From the IMG/VR virus record IMGVR_UViG_3300032315_001604, positions 1-64,000 of that record: DNA of 64,000 nt; one strand, 5' to 3'. Each line of letters begins with the position of its first letter. The stretch's first letter is position 1. The stretch comes from a virus. Positions 46,514 through 56,237 of the stretch are shown piece after piece. The notes beneath the pieces were generated by a model that was not told the DNA's origin, ran no database searches, and was given only the letters and a program-made list of their open reading frames with translations. The translations under genes were made by a program, and so were the position numbers.

Positions 46514-47007
46514 ATATTTTTGTTTTAGATGAACATCCTGTAATTGCAGCACAATATAACTGCGATAAACATGTTGTTAAAATGGTTTTAGAATTATTTC
46601 AACAACTTGGTTCTGCTGTCATTAGACATGGTGCAAAACCAGAAAAAATGCCTTTGACTTCAAAAGGTACTCCATTAAAGGGCGGATATCACAATCATCC
46701 TTGCACTCGTTGGTGTGGCGATTCTCGTATTAATTTTATGTGGGCATCATCTCATGCTATTGCACTTTGTAAAGAATATACAGCACGATATGGTAAAAAA
46801 CATTCATGCGAAAATGGCATTAATCAATTAGCAAATATGCAATATATGATTCCAGATGGTTCTTTAACACCATTTGCTCTTGCTATGCCCGATCAACACA
46901 AATCTCATGATGCTGTAACAGCTTATCGAAATTATTACCTTAGTGATAAAAAATCATTTGCGACTTGGAATAAACTTAACAATACTCCTTTTTGGTGGAA
47001 ATTATGA
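46510..47007 (+). CDS. Conserved phage protein (CDKHVVKM type)
   Basis: The 165-residue protein opens MNIFVLDEHPVIAAQYNCDK followed by HVVKMVLE, with HPCTRWCGDS and FALAMPDQ. This family is frequent in phages, sometimes labelled as a pyrimidine-dimer glycosylase-like protein, but I see no basis here for that activity. The conserved His, Asp, Lys and Cys suggest an enzyme. Confidence 0.75.
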   Translation: MNIFVLDEHPVIAAQYNCDKHVVKMVLELFQQLGSAVIRHGAKPEKMPLTSKGTPLKGGYHNHPCTRWCGDSRINFMWASSHAIALCKEYTARYGKKHSCENGINQLANMQYMIPDGSLTPFALAMPDQHKSHDAVTAYRNYYLSDKKSFATWNKLNNTPFWWKL

Positions 47008-47588
47008 ACAAAAACATTGCTAAACTAATTGCCGATGTTTCTAAAAAATGCATCGAAAATAAAATTAATTTTAGATTAGAATATGCGGAACAAGTTGATG
47101 TTAATAATATACCTTGTAGTGGATATTTTGATGAAGAAAGTTTAGTTGTCGCTGTAAAAAAGAAAAAGATCGAAGATTGGTTGGATATTTTAGTACACGA
47201 ATCTTGTCATTTGGATCAATGTATTAAAAAATCAAAATATTGGTATCCTGATGATGTTGGATTGTTTGTTGTTGAAGGATATCTTAAAGGAAAAAAATAT
47301 AGTCAAAAAAAGATTTATAATGCTTTTATAAACACAATCAATATGGAAATGGATTGTGAAAAGAGAACTATTCAAAAAATTAAAAAATATAAATTGGATA
47401 TTAATATTGATCTTTATATACAAAAAGCTAACTCTTATTTGTTTGGATATGGTGCAGTATTTAAAGATAAATTTTGGCCAAAAGCCCCATACGAAAATCC
47501 TAAAATATATCTAAAAATGCCTAAAATTTTCTTGACAGCAGAAGAATATTTTGATGTGCCTGACAAATATTTAAAATTATATAAATAG
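47004..47588 (+). CDS. Zincin-like metallopeptidase
   Basis: The 194-residue protein contains DILVHESCHLDQCIKKSKYW, an HExxH motif, followed at a distance by NMEMDCEKRTI, whose acidic residues could give the third ligand. ATG 47004 is preferred. It is related in layout to the genes at 24195 and 52097. The substrate is unknown. Confidence 0.75.
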   Translation: MNKNIAKLIADVSKKCIENKINFRLEYAEQVDVNNIPCSGYFDEESLVVAVKKKKIEDWLDILVHESCHLDQCIKKSKYWYPDDVGLFVVEGYLKGKKYSQKKIYNAFINTINMEMDCEKRTIQKIKKYKLDINIDLYIQKANSYLFGYGAVFKDKFWPKAPYENPKIYLKMPKIFLTAEEYFDVPDKYLKLYK

Positions 47589-47592
47589 ATGT

Positions 47593-47832
47593 ATGAAAAA
47601 GATAATCCGTCCATCAGAAAACGAAGAAGCCGTTTATTATTCTGATTTTAACGGAAAACTATTAAATGATGTTCCACCAGTTGAAATTAGTATTGACTTT
47701 AATTATGGTTCAAAGTATGATGGATGTAAGCTAGAAATTCATCTTGGTGATGGGGAATTTGATGAAATTTTGGCATTTTTAAAAACAAAATTATCATCTG
47801 ACTTTAAACATAATTATGAGCAGTTTAAATAG
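47593..47832 (+). CDS. Small acidic protein
   Basis: The 79-residue product (MKKIIRPSENEEAVYYSDFN...) has a beta-rich middle (VEISIDFNYGSKYDGCKLEI). It overlaps the HNH gene by 17 bases. No family is recognised. Confidence 0.65.
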   Translation: MKKIIRPSENEEAVYYSDFNGKLLNDVPPVEISIDFNYGSKYDGCKLEIHLGDGEFDEILAFLKTKLSSDFKHNYEQFK

Positions 47833-48403
47833 AGACACCGTTTTAGTTTTAAATAAAAATTGGCAAGCTATTAACATTAGTACACCAGCAGATGCATTAT
47901 CTATGATGTATGCTAATACTGCTACTGGCTTGGACATTCGCGGTAAAGACGATATGGTTCCTCTGACATGGAAAGAATGGATAAATCTTTCTTGTTCTGA
48001 TCAAGATTCTTTTGTTAAAACCATTCAAGGAAAAGTAAAAATTCCAAAAATTATTATTTTGTGTCGTTATGATAAAGTTCCTAAAAAACGTCCCAAAATT
48101 ACCCGAAGGGGTATTTGGATTAGAGATCAAGGAATTTGCCAGTATACAGGTAAAAAAATTAATCCAAACGAAGGAAATATCGATCACGTTATTCCTAAAA
48201 GTCGCGGAGGTGCTACGGATTGGACTAATTGCGTACTAGCACATAAAAAAGTAAATGCTAAAAAAGCTGATAGAACACCAGAAGAAGCAGGATTAAAATT
48301 AATTCGACAACCTTCTGTTCCAAAAGAATTACCAGTTTCTTTTTATCTTACAAACAAATACAACATTCAAGAATGGGAATTGTTTTTGAATTCTAAATCA
48401 TGA
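47816..48403 (+). CDS. HNH endonuclease
   Basis: The 195-residue protein has a C-terminal HNH domain: CQYTGKKINPNEGNIDHVIP followed by KSRGGATDWTNCVLAHKKVN, with the DH, N and H/K positions intact. The N-terminal half (VLNKNWQAINISTPADALSM) matches the extension typical of stand-alone phage and bacterial HNH nucleases. It may be a homing-type or packaging-linked nuclease. Confidence 0.85.
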   Translation: MSSLNRDTVLVLNKNWQAINISTPADALSMMYANTATGLDIRGKDDMVPLTWKEWINLSCSDQDSFVKTIQGKVKIPKIIILCRYDKVPKKRPKITRRGIWIRDQGICQYTGKKINPNEGNIDHVIPKSRGGATDWTNCVLAHKKVNAKKADRTPEEAGLKLIRQPSVPKELPVSFYLTNKYNIQEWELFLNSKS

Positions 48404-48807
48404 GAGAGTCTTGGCAAAAACACGCTATGGAACTTGCAAAAGTTGCCATGTTAAGATCCGAAGACCCACATAAAAAAGTTGGTGCATGTATTCTTGGACA
48501 TAATAATGAAGTTTTAGCTGTTGCTTATAATGGTTTAGCAAGTGGTGTAAACGTTCACAATACTTTCTGGAAAGACAGAGATGAACGTAGACCTTTTATG
48601 ATTCACGCTGAAACAAATTGTTTGGCAAGAATTCGTCAAGGTGAAGGGAAATTAATAGCTTGTACTTTGTTACCTTGCTCTAATTGTGCAATTAATATTG
48701 TGGCTCATGGAATTAAAGAAGTGTTCTTTAATGAAATGTACAGCAGAGACTATAAGGCTGTAGAGATTTTTAGTTTTTATGGCGTTAAGTGCCATCAACT
48801 TGATTAA
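48400..48807 (+). CDS. Deoxycytidylate deaminase
   Basis: The 135-residue protein has zinc-site motifs HAETN (His69, Glu71) and PCSNC (Cys93, Cys96), plus substrate-side NGLASGVN. It deaminates dCMP to dUMP for thymidylate synthesis. It overlaps the HNH gene by 4 bases and converges on the minus-strand group. Confidence 0.9.
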   Translation: MRESWQKHAMELAKVAMLRSEDPHKKVGACILGHNNEVLAVAYNGLASGVNVHNTFWKDRDERRPFMIHAETNCLARIRQGEGKLIACTLLPCSNCAINIVAHGIKEVFFNEMYSRDYKAVEIFSFYGVKCHQLD

Positions 48808-49706
48808 AGTTCGTATGCGCCTTTTGCCAATCTGTAATCGATTGGTTCAGACATAGAATATTCTTTGACTGCTTTTTCTATACTTTCTTTGACAGTTGGA
48901 AGTCCTAACCCCATACTTTCAATTTTATCAGTGTTTAAAATACAATTACTTCTACCAACTTTAAATTTGGCATCAGGAATAGAAACAAAATTCCACTTTG
49001 GATTTTCTAATCCATGAGACTTTAAAATTTCAACAACTTCTTTGGCTTCAATACTACCTTTATTCGTAACATTATAAATTCCTAAAAGTCTATTCTTTTC
49101 AATGAACTTGTAAACAAAATTTACAAGATCATCAACATTAGTAATAGAATTTTGTTGACTAATTAAATTATCATAGTTTAAAATTTTCCAAAGATAATTT
49201 TTAGATTCAGAAACGCCATTAAAAGGTATACGAATTCTAAAGATATATCTTTCGAAATGCTCACTTAACTTTTCAAAAGCATCTTTAGTTTTAGAATAAA
49301 AAGAACTAAAATTACTATCTGCTCCGAAATTTGGAAGATCATCTTCGGTATATTGTTGTGAATAACCATCATAAATGCAACCAGATCCAATGTGAATAAT
49401 TGGAATTCTGAGACGGTTGGCGACTTTAGTAATATATAAAGGTACTGTTACGTTATAATGATAACAATTTTCTTTGTCGGTTTCACATGCTTCAACATTA
49501 GGTCTACCAGTATAACCAGAACAATTTATAATCCAATCGAAATGTGCTTTTGGATAGTTCGATTCTCTGTGTAAAAAATTTACAAATGTATCAGGATCTT
49601 CATAATTCAAATCAGATTTACTAATATGAACAATGTTATGCTTTTCATTAGCCTTTGCTAAATAGTTTCCAATATAACCTTTTCCGAGTATTAATATTTT
49701 CATCAT
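48804..49706 (-). CDS. Extended short-chain dehydrogenase / nucleotide-sugar epimerase
   Basis: The 300-residue protein has a dinucleotide motif (ILGKGYIGNYLAKA), INCSGYTGRPNVEACETDKE, and a catalytic YSKTK. It is close to RmlD-type dTDP-4-dehydrorhamnose reductases and NAD-dependent epimerases. It may make or alter a nucleotide sugar used for glycosylation, possibly with the methyltransferases. It lies in a minus-strand group with the next two genes. Confidence 0.82.
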   Translation of the reverse strand: MMKILILGKGYIGNYLAKANEKHNIVHISKSDLNYEDPDTFVNFLHRESNYPKAHFDWIINCSGYTGRPNVEACETDKENCYHYNVTVPLYITKVANRLRIPIIHIGSGCIYDGYSQQYTEDDLPNFGADSNFSSFYSKTKDAFEKLSEHFERYIFRIRIPFNGVSESKNYLWKILNYDNLISQQNSITNVDDLVNFVYKFIEKNRLLGIYNVTNKGSIEAKEVVEILKSHGLENPKWNFVSIPDAKFKVGRSNCILNTDKIESMGLGLPTVKESIEKAVKEYSMSEPIDYRLAKGAYEL

Positions 49707-50092
49707 TTTATATATTCTGCATTAAAAGTTTTTCCACTCCATTCCCTAGCGGAATGAGATTTTTGAGCAATGTCTGATATATTATCTTTGTAAGATCTAA
49801 TTCTAAAAGATCCTTCTGCGTCATATGTCCAGAGTTGATTTTTACCTGATGGATACATATATGCTGTCATAGCATGACCTCTAAGTTTTCCGTTTTTATC
49901 ATACCAACTATATCTAAAAACTTCTGACCATATATTATATTTTTTTAAAGATTGTTTAAATATTATAGCTGTGGGTAAACAAGAATTTATTTCTTTTTCC
50001 ATCCAAAATTCAGGATTTTGTGGTGTATTAACACAAGCTACGCTTAAAAAACAAACTATTAATAAATAGTATTTTTTTATTTGATAGGACAT
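49703..50092 (-). CDS. Lipoprotein with papain/transglutaminase-like residues
   Basis: The 129-residue product has a signal ending in lipobox LSVAC. The mature part has SCLPTAIIFKQSL, GKLRGHAMTAYMY and LWTYDAEGS. Cys, His and Asp come in the order seen in papain-like or transglutaminase-like enzymes. The activity is a guess. It overlaps both neighbours. Confidence 0.68.
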   Translation of the reverse strand: MSYQIKKYYLLIVCFLSVACVNTPQNPEFWMEKEINSCLPTAIIFKQSLKKYNIWSEVFRYSWYDKNGKLRGHAMTAYMYPSGKNQLWTYDAEGSFRIRSYKDNISDIAQKSHSAREWSGKTFNAEYIK

Positions 50093-52059
50093 GCACCACC
50101 TTCACATTCCAAACCTTGAATAGCATCTTCTCCTATATCAGAAGATTTCATCGTTTGAATTGGTTTAACTTTAGCTTTATTTTTTTCGTATGTTTCACCA
50201 TTAATTTCTTCGTATGGTGCTTGTTTGAATCCGTGATTTTGTCTCAACAAAAAGCTTACAGATTTAATTGAATTTTGATAATTTTCTTCTAACCATTTTT
50301 TAAGCTCTGGAAGTTCTTCTTCCGAGTAATATGCGGTAACACTAACCGCATTATCTGACCAAATAGTTTGAAGTTTTTTGACTGTTTCGAGTTGTTTGAT
50401 AACTCCCATATCTGCTGCAAAAATTGCACCATCTGGAGTTTCGCATGGAAACTCAATAACAACGGTATCATGATTTTCGGATCCATCGAAATTGATTACA
50501 TATTCAGTATGATAACCATTATCTCTGCAATATTGAACCAATGGATCATTACTAGCCATACGCACACGACGAATATAGTATTTTGAATAAGCGGGATGGA
50601 TTCCTGGTGTAGCACCACCAAGTAGACTTAATGTTCCACTAGGCTTAATTGTTGTAAGTTTAATACTACGAGGCCAACCTTTTTGTTTGCTCCATTCTTT
50701 ATCAAATTTGCGTAGTTCTTTGTAACAATCGTCTAACCAATCAACTTTATCAAGTGATTGACAAACACCAGTTACTCCAAGACCAAGACGCATGTTCTTA
50801 TGAACAATTTTATTTGTTTCATCATGAATGAATGGAAGTGCAGCAATTGCTTTTTGGGTTTTATAAAGCAATTTAGCACAATCAATTAATTCTTCTTTGT
50901 TTGTAACATTATTCAGATAAAGTTCTGAAAGATTACAACACTCATATGAAGCAAGACTGATTTCACCACAAGGATTTGTACCAACTACATTGTCTTCATC
51001 GGTTGGATAAAGACTAGAATCCTTCATTGGACCGTCTTTAATTCTTCCATATTTCTGAGAAAGAGGAAGGTTAAAGAAACCATAAGGTTCGCCTTTCGCA
51101 AAACCAGTTTCTTTATCTGTTGTATAACCATTTTGCCAGATCTCGTTTGAAATGTGGGAAAAGTCATCAGCATAAATCGTGTTGTTAGACATTGCTCTCC
51201 AGTTAGGAATATTTCCCAATGACCAATTTTTTGCGCGTAAAAAGAGATAATCATCAGGATCTCCTATAGCGATTTGAGCAGAACGACGAACATTACCAGA
51301 AACAACAATACTTCCAATGATATTACAAATATCTAATACATCAATAGAACGAAGTTTTTTACCTTCTCTTGTTTGGAAGATTTTTGCAATTTTATCAATA
51401 CCTTCTATTAATATTCCTGCTCCACTAGCTTGTCCACCAAAACCTCGAATCTTTTCACCTGCACCGCGAACAAGAATTGTAGAATAATTAAAAGATTTTC
51501 CAGATACATAAAAAGCATGAAGAACACGATCTAGCAATTCGATCCAACCTTCACGACTATCGGGAATAATAAATTTTGCATCTTTTGTATATTCGTGTGT
51601 AATCGTTACACCTTTTTTAATTTTAGGAAGTTCGTGAATATCTTCTCTACGAATAGAAAAACCGACACCGCCGCCAAGCATTAAATTTTCAAACAAAAAT
51701 AAAAATGCTTTTGGTTCGTTCATAGATACGTTCCAGCAATTCAATAAAGAATTTGCTCCAAAACGCTCAACTGTGTTTGTTCCTAATTGCCAAAGCATTC
51801 TTCCTGCATAATTGCAGCGCAAATTAAAAATATGATCGAAAAGTCTTTCTGCTTCTTCTTGTGTATAATCTGCTCCTAATTTTTGTGCGCCGTTAATACA
51901 ACGTTGAATCGTTTCATGCCATTCTTCTTTTTGACCATCTTCTTTTAAACGAGCATATGTTCTTTTATAAACAATATAACCTAATCCGTTAAATCCCCAG
52001 TTTGTTTTTTTATTCGAATATTGTTTAGTAAATTCATCTGAAATAATATTTGTGCTCAT
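50077..52059 (-). CDS. nrdJ: Adenosylcobalamin-dependent ribonucleoside-triphosphate reductase (class II)
   Basis: The 660-residue monomeric class II type is like the Lactobacillus enzyme. Motifs include NCWNVSMNEP, GGGVGFSIRRED, NPCGEISLASYECCNL (active-site cysteines), TIKPSGTLSLLGGATPGIHP and a C-terminal CEGGACP redox pair. It reduces NTPs to dNTPs with B12 as cofactor and needs no oxygen or small subunit. It depends on cobalamin from host or environment and supplies DNA precursors with dut and the dCMP deaminase. Confidence 0.93.
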   Translation of the reverse strand: MSTNIISDEFTKQYSNKKTNWGFNGLGYIVYKRTYARLKEDGQKEEWHETIQRCINGAQKLGADYTQEEAERLFDHIFNLRCNYAGRMLWQLGTNTVERFGANSLLNCWNVSMNEPKAFLFLFENLMLGGGVGFSIRREDIHELPKIKKGVTITHEYTKDAKFIIPDSREGWIELLDRVLHAFYVSGKSFNYSTILVRGAGEKIRGFGGQASGAGILIEGIDKIAKIFQTREGKKLRSIDVLDICNIIGSIVVSGNVRRSAQIAIGDPDDYLFLRAKNWSLGNIPNWRAMSNNTIYADDFSHISNEIWQNGYTTDKETGFAKGEPYGFFNLPLSQKYGRIKDGPMKDSSLYPTDEDNVVGTNPCGEISLASYECCNLSELYLNNVTNKEELIDCAKLLYKTQKAIAALPFIHDETNKIVHKNMRLGLGVTGVCQSLDKVDWLDDCYKELRKFDKEWSKQKGWPRSIKLTTIKPSGTLSLLGGATPGIHPAYSKYYIRRVRMASNDPLVQYCRDNGYHTEYVINFDGSENHDTVVIEFPCETPDGAIFAADMGVIKQLETVKKLQTIWSDNAVSVTAYYSEEELPELKKWLEENYQNSIKSVSFLLRQNHGFKQAPYEEINGETYEKNKAKVKPIQTMKSSDIGEDAIQGLECEGGACPIK

Positions 52060-52096
52060 GTTTTATATTTAAAGGAAATTGACAATAATCAATATA

Positions 52097-52483
52097 TCAT
52101 TTTTTATTTTTTTTGTAAATCTTTTTTTTAGTTTTTTTCTTCAAAATATTCTTTTGAAGTTCTGCTTTATATAATTTGATTGCTAGATATTTTAAAAATC
52201 TTGTAATATCCAGCAAAGATAAATTGTTAATAAGTCGAGATTCTGTATATAAAACTTGAGTTTCTGACCAATCGGGATACAGATAATGAACACATTCATG
52301 ATATGCTGTTCGAAGCATATCTTTACGATGATCAATTTCTAAAACATCTTTTTCGTAATCACACCAACCATAATAGTATCCTCCCAATCTTTTAAAGATA
52401 AAAAAACTAGGCGGCTTTCTGCGAACTAAATTTAGACATTTTTCATGTATCTGATTTAGCTGATACTTTTTGAGTTTTTTCAC
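52097..52483 (-). CDS. Zincin-like metallopeptidase
   Basis: The 128-residue protein contains LRTAYHECVHYLYPDWSETQ, an HExxH motif with the WSE segment common to a small phage family, followed by YTESRLI, which supplies an acidic residue. The C-terminal tail is very lysine-rich. It is the fourth HExxH protein in the window, again with a Cys inside the motif. Confidence 0.75.
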   Translation of the reverse strand: MKKLKKYQLNQIHEKCLNLVRRKPPSFFIFKRLGGYYYGWCDYEKDVLEIDHRKDMLRTAYHECVHYLYPDWSETQVLYTESRLINNLSLLDITRFLKYLAIKLYKAELQKNILKKKTKKKIYKKNKK

Positions 52484-52498
52484 AATAATATTTAGCCA

Positions 52499-52687
52499 TT
52501 ATTTTAAGTTTGTAGATTGTTGATGTGTAATGCCATGAAATAACGATATAATAATATAAACTGATAACCAATTATTAAAATTATAGGCTATTTCTAGAGA
52601 AAATAGATTATTTAAGCTCCACATTAAAAGAAGTGGAGCAAAAGCTATGTATAAAAGCAAAATGACTAGATAAATTATTATTTTCAT
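52499..52687 (-). CDS. Two-pass small membrane protein
   Basis: The 62-residue product has two hydrophobic helices (IIIYLVILLLYIAFAPLLLM and NWLSVYIIISLF). It is divergent from the AAA+ gene at 52766. No family is recognised. Confidence 0.62.
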   Translation of the reverse strand: MKIIIYLVILLLYIAFAPLLLMWSLNNLFSLEIAYNFNNWLSVYIIISLFHGITHQQSTNLK

Positions 52688-52730
52688 AAGATATCATCTT
52701 AAAATATTTTTTTGAAAAATCAATTTTTAT

Positions 52731-52759
52731 TTGCTTTTATTAGTGTTTAAGGTTAGTAT
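52731..52759 (+). promoter_or_regulatory. Sigma70-like promoter
   Basis: TTGCTT (52731-52736), a 17-base spacer and TAGTAT (52754-52759) lie 6 bases before ATG 52766. Confidence 0.65.
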
Positions 52760-52765
52760 GAGCAT

Positions 52766-53953
52766 ATGCTTTTTTCTAAAAATTTAAATGCAGTATCCGT
52801 TTCAAAAAAAGTTGATTATTATAGATTAGAAATGGGCAATGAGTTTCCTATAAAAAGATATATTACAGAAATGTATGGATATGCTCCATGTAGTTATAGC
52901 ATTGAAACCGATTTCAATTGTAATATTTTAGATTTTTTAACTCAAAATGGCGAATTAATAAACTTTTTAGCATATGGAAAATATGAAAATATTTTAGAGG
53001 GAAATGTTGAAAAATTAAAAAATGGCTTTTTCTTATTTAAATATAAAGACGTTTTTATAAAAATATCTTTAAAAAACTTTTCAAGTAATTTGTTCGATAA
53101 TGACGATATTGAAATTTCAATAGAAAGTAACAAAGAAGAAAAAAAAACATTCGCTTTATGTTTTTATGGTCCTGCTAATATTAAAGAATATCCTTTAAAA
53201 GATTTTGAATCTTTTATTATAAAAGATAAACAAAATACTAAAGTTCATCTTTTTATTAAAAATCAATATGGCGATTATGATTTTGAACCACTTTCAATTA
53301 ACTTGCCAACCAATTTAGATTTGGAATTGAATTACGGTAAAGACTTTTTAGATGTTGATAAAAAAATCAAAGATCGTCTCGCAGAAAAACCAAATGGTTT
53401 ATTCATGTTTCATGGATTGCCAGGTACAGGAAAAACGACATATATCAAATATTTGGCATCACAAGTAAAAAGAGACTTTATCTATATTCCGACATCAATG
53501 ATTGAGTTTTTTACATCGGATCCTAACTGTCTTCATACCTTAATACAAAAACCAAATTCTGTTATTATTTTGGAAGATGCTGAAAAAGCAATTCTTAAAA
53601 GATTGGGTGATGGCATGGATTCTTCCGCAGTATCATCACTTTTAAATCTATCAGATGGTATTTTAAGTGATATATTAAAAACTTCTGTTATTGTGACTTA
53701 TAATTGTCCAAAACAAGATGTTGATGATGCATTAAAAAGAAAAGGTAGATTACAAATAGATTATGAATTTTCTGCACTATCAGTCGAAAATTCTAAAAAA
53801 TTAGCTAAACATTTAAAGTATCCAAAAAAACTTATTGAAGAAAAAATAGCAAAACCTTTAACCCTAAACGAGATTTATAACTTAGAAAAGGATGTAGAGT
53901 TTTATAATGAAACAAAAAAACAAGAGCCAAAAAGAATCGGGTTTGGAGCTTAA
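52766..53953 (+). CDS. AAA+ ATPase
   Basis: The 395-residue protein has an N-terminal ~190 residues that are beta-rich and unrecognised. Then come Walker A FHGLPGTGKTTYI (residues about 217-224), Walker B NSVIILEDAEKAI, sensor-1 SVIVTYN and arginine-finger-like KRKGRLQIDYEF. It resembles Bcs1-like or stand-alone phage AAA ATPases (SSLLNLSDG). It probably remodels protein complexes. It overlaps the RecB-like nuclease gene by 47 bases. Confidence 0.83.
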   Translation: MLFSKNLNAVSVSKKVDYYRLEMGNEFPIKRYITEMYGYAPCSYSIETDFNCNILDFLTQNGELINFLAYGKYENILEGNVEKLKNGFFLFKYKDVFIKISLKNFSSNLFDNDDIEISIESNKEEKKTFALCFYGPANIKEYPLKDFESFIIKDKQNTKVHLFIKNQYGDYDFEPLSINLPTNLDLELNYGKDFLDVDKKIKDRLAEKPNGLFMFHGLPGTGKTTYIKYLASQVKRDFIYIPTSMIEFFTSDPNCLHTLIQKPNSVIILEDAEKAILKRLGDGMDSSAVSSLLNLSDGILSDILKTSVIVTYNCPKQDVDDALKRKGRLQIDYEFSALSVENSKKLAKHLKYPKKLIEEKIAKPLTLNEIYNLEKDVEFYNETKKQEPKRIGFGA

Positions 53954-54746
53954 TTCTTTTATTGAATTAGAAGAATGCTTTTCACATATTAAGTTTTTTA
54001 GTAAAAATCACACTTATACTATTAACGATAATCCAGCAAAAACTTCCGTTTCTGGTTTGTTAAAAAAATATGAGAAGCCTTTTGAAAAAAATAAAGTCGC
54101 AACGTATGTTGCAGAACGTGATCAAAAAAGCGTAGAAGCCGTTTTAGCTGAATGGGAATTTGCAAAAAATTATTCATGTCATAAAGGTTCGGAATTTCAT
54201 TTATTTGTAGAAAACTATTTTAGTAGAAAGCAAACAACAATAGATGCTAAAGCATTAAAAAATTTTTATAAAGAAAACGAAAATTTTTATAAAGACACAT
54301 CAATTAGCGAATATTATAAAGAGCTTGCTCACTTAATTAAAAACTTTTTAAATTTTTATAATTGGTGGAAAAAAGATCACATTCTTTTAAAATCGGAATT
54401 TGTTGTAGGAGATAAAGAATCTGGTATTTGTGGAACGATAGACAATTTATCTTATAATAAAGAAACAAACGAGTTGGTCATTTTTGACTATAAAACAAAC
54501 AAAGAAATTAAAAAGAAAAATCCAAGAGATGATACTTTCTTACAACCCATTCAGTATCTATCTCAGTGTGAATATATCAAATATAGTCTACAACTTTGTT
54601 TATATCAAACAATTATTGAAAGAAATAGTGATTTTAAAGTCCCTAAATCTTATATAGTATGGGTAGCCAATAAAGAAAAATATGAGTTAATGGAAACATT
54701 AAATCTTAGAAAAGAAGCAGAAATGTTACTCGATCAGCATAAATAA
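53907..54746 (+). CDS. RecB/Cas4-like PD-(D/E)xK nuclease
   Basis: The 279-residue protein has motif order HKGSEFHLFVE, ICGTIDNLSYNKETNELVIF, DYKTNKE and YSLQLCLYQTIIE. This GxxxH, GxxD, DxK, QLxxY order is the signature of RecB-family exonucleases. It is likely to process DNA ends in replication, recombination or host DNA breakdown. It shares the AAA+ gene's transcript. Confidence 0.82.
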   Translation: MKQKNKSQKESGLELNSFIELEECFSHIKFFSKNHTYTINDNPAKTSVSGLLKKYEKPFEKNKVATYVAERDQKSVEAVLAEWEFAKNYSCHKGSEFHLFVENYFSRKQTTIDAKALKNFYKENENFYKDTSISEYYKELAHLIKNFLNFYNWWKKDHILLKSEFVVGDKESGICGTIDNLSYNKETNELVIFDYKTNKEIKKKNPRDDTFLQPIQYLSQCEYIKYSLQLCLYQTIIERNSDFKVPKSYIVWVANKEKYELMETLNLRKEAEMLLDQHK

Positions 54747-54751
54747 TTAAT

Positions 54752-55312
54752 ATGAGATCAAGAGATGAAATTTTATTGGCAGAAGCTTATTCTGCTATTT
54801 TAGAAGAAAAAAAGAAAAAGCTTTCTGATAAACAAAAAAAGATTGCTTCAGTAGCTGAACCAAAAGATGAAATTACTGGTGCAGATTTTAAAAAGTTAAA
54901 AGAAGAAAATTTAGACATGGTTGGTGTTGAAATGGCTGATGAACATCCTCATTTTTCAGGAGGAGGTGAAGAAGAAGAAGAGTCATCAATGAATGAAACA
55001 AACCTTTCAGCAATTTGTAAAAATGCTAAAATGTTAATGAGCATTGTAAAAAGTGGAGCAGATCTTGATACATGGATGCAGCAATCACTTGCAGTAATTG
55101 CTGATAATATTACAAGTGTTGCTCAAGTAGCAGTTTATGATTTCAATAAAAATAACACGTACACCGAAGCTAAACAAGTAAATCCTTGGGCAGTATGTGG
55201 AAAAATTGAAGATAAACCAAAAAAAGAACGTTGCGTAAAAGGTGTGAAAAAAAGTGCTAAAAAGTACGGTAAAAAAATAACATCAAAATCAATTAAAGCA
55301 AAAAGTAAATAA
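54752..55312 (+). CDS. Putative head protein with capsid-targeting-like leader
   Basis: The 186-residue protein has a leader MRSRDEILLAEAYSAILEE. The middle is acidic, a helical segment follows (DLDTWMQQSLAVIADNITSV), and it ends with VNPWAVC...ERCVKGVKKSAKKYG. The NPWAVC/CVKxVKK pattern recurs in phage head-associated proteins. Its position just before the scaffold-like gene supports a head role. Confidence 0.78.
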   Translation: MRSRDEILLAEAYSAILEEKKKKLSDKQKKIASVAEPKDEITGADFKKLKEENLDMVGVEMADEHPHFSGGGEEEEESSMNETNLSAICKNAKMLMSIVKSGADLDTWMQQSLAVIADNITSVAQVAVYDFNKNNTYTEAKQVNPWAVCGKIEDKPKKERCVKGVKKSAKKYGKKITSKSIKAKSK

Positions 55313-55338
55313 TTTGTAGAAATGTAATTAAACTAGGA

Positions 55339-55344
55339 TAAATA
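55339..55344 (+). promoter_or_regulatory. Late-type promoter box
   Basis: TAAATA (in GGATAAATA) lies 13 bases before ATG 55358. Confidence 0.5.
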
Positions 55345-55357
55345 ATATTATAATACT

Positions 55358-56218
55358 ATGATAGATCCAATCGCAAAAGCATACTTAAAAGTCATCGAAG
55401 AAGAAACTTCTTCATGTGTAGTCGATTCAACTAAAACACAAGTTGGTAAAGTTTTTGGAGATGCTGAATCTGAAAAGAAAGCACACGAAACAGCACCTAA
55501 CTCATCAACCGAAAAAGTTGAAAAAGAAGTAGAAGAACCAACCGAAGCTCCTGATGAATTGACAAGTGCTGGTGCAGACGGTGAACTCAAAGCAGTAAAA
55601 ACTGAAGCAAGCAATCCTTTTGATGCTCTTTATAATAAAGTTTTAAATGAAGAAATGTTTGATTTTTCAACAGCAGATAATTCATTAGAACCTAGTGATG
55701 AGATGGCATCTGAAGAAGATACAGAAGAATTTGATGATGAATCAGAAGATTCCGATGAAATTACAGTAACATTAGATCGTGAAATGGCTCAAAAACTTCA
55801 TGATGTATTAATGGCAGTTCTCGGAAACGAAGAAGAAACTGAAGAAACTGAAGAAGCAGAAGAAGAAACTGAAGATGAATTAGAAGACATGGATGAAGTT
55901 AAAGAATCTGTTGACGAAGAAGAAGAAGAAGACGAAGAAGAAGACGAAGATGAGGAAGAAATGGAAGAAGCCGTCGAAGCAGAATATCATGGACACGCTT
56001 TAGTAGATCAAGAAAAATTAGAAAAAGGAATGACTAAACATTCTAATATGGAAGTTAAAGGTGCAGTTCCCGTTTCAAAGAAAAAAGCTGAAGTAGTAAA
56101 AGGTAAAAAAGCAGACGGAAAACCTGAAAAAATGACAGGAAATCCAGAAGAACTTACCAGCAAAAGTAAAAACAATGCTGGTGGTGTAAAAACTGGTCAA
56201 TTCCTTTTTGATCAATAA
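55358..56218 (+). CDS. Acidic scaffold-like prohead protein
   Basis: The 286-residue protein has a leader MIDPIAKAYLKVIEEE. The centre is extremely acidic (long Glu/Asp runs around residues 165-205), the C-terminal part basic, ending GGVKTGQFLFDQ. Acidic, helical, leader-bearing proteins near T4-like head genes typically form the prohead core and are cut by the prohead protease. It is followed by a strong terminator, consistent with high late expression. Confidence 0.75.
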   Translation: MIDPIAKAYLKVIEEETSSCVVDSTKTQVGKVFGDAESEKKAHETAPNSSTEKVEKEVEEPTEAPDELTSAGADGELKAVKTEASNPFDALYNKVLNEEMFDFSTADNSLEPSDEMASEEDTEEFDDESEDSDEITVTLDREMAQKLHDVLMAVLGNEEETEETEEAEEETEDELEDMDEVKESVDEEEEEDEEEDEDEEEMEEAVEAEYHGHALVDQEKLEKGMTKHSNMEVKGAVPVSKKKAEVVKGKKADGKPEKMTGNPEELTSKSKNNAGGVKTGQFLFDQ

Positions 56219-56237
56219 AAAACAAATATACTCAAAG

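Noticed and set aside
46510-47007. Pyrimidine-dimer DNA glycosylase
   Set aside because: Some relatives carry that label, but no T4 DenV-like features are visible here.
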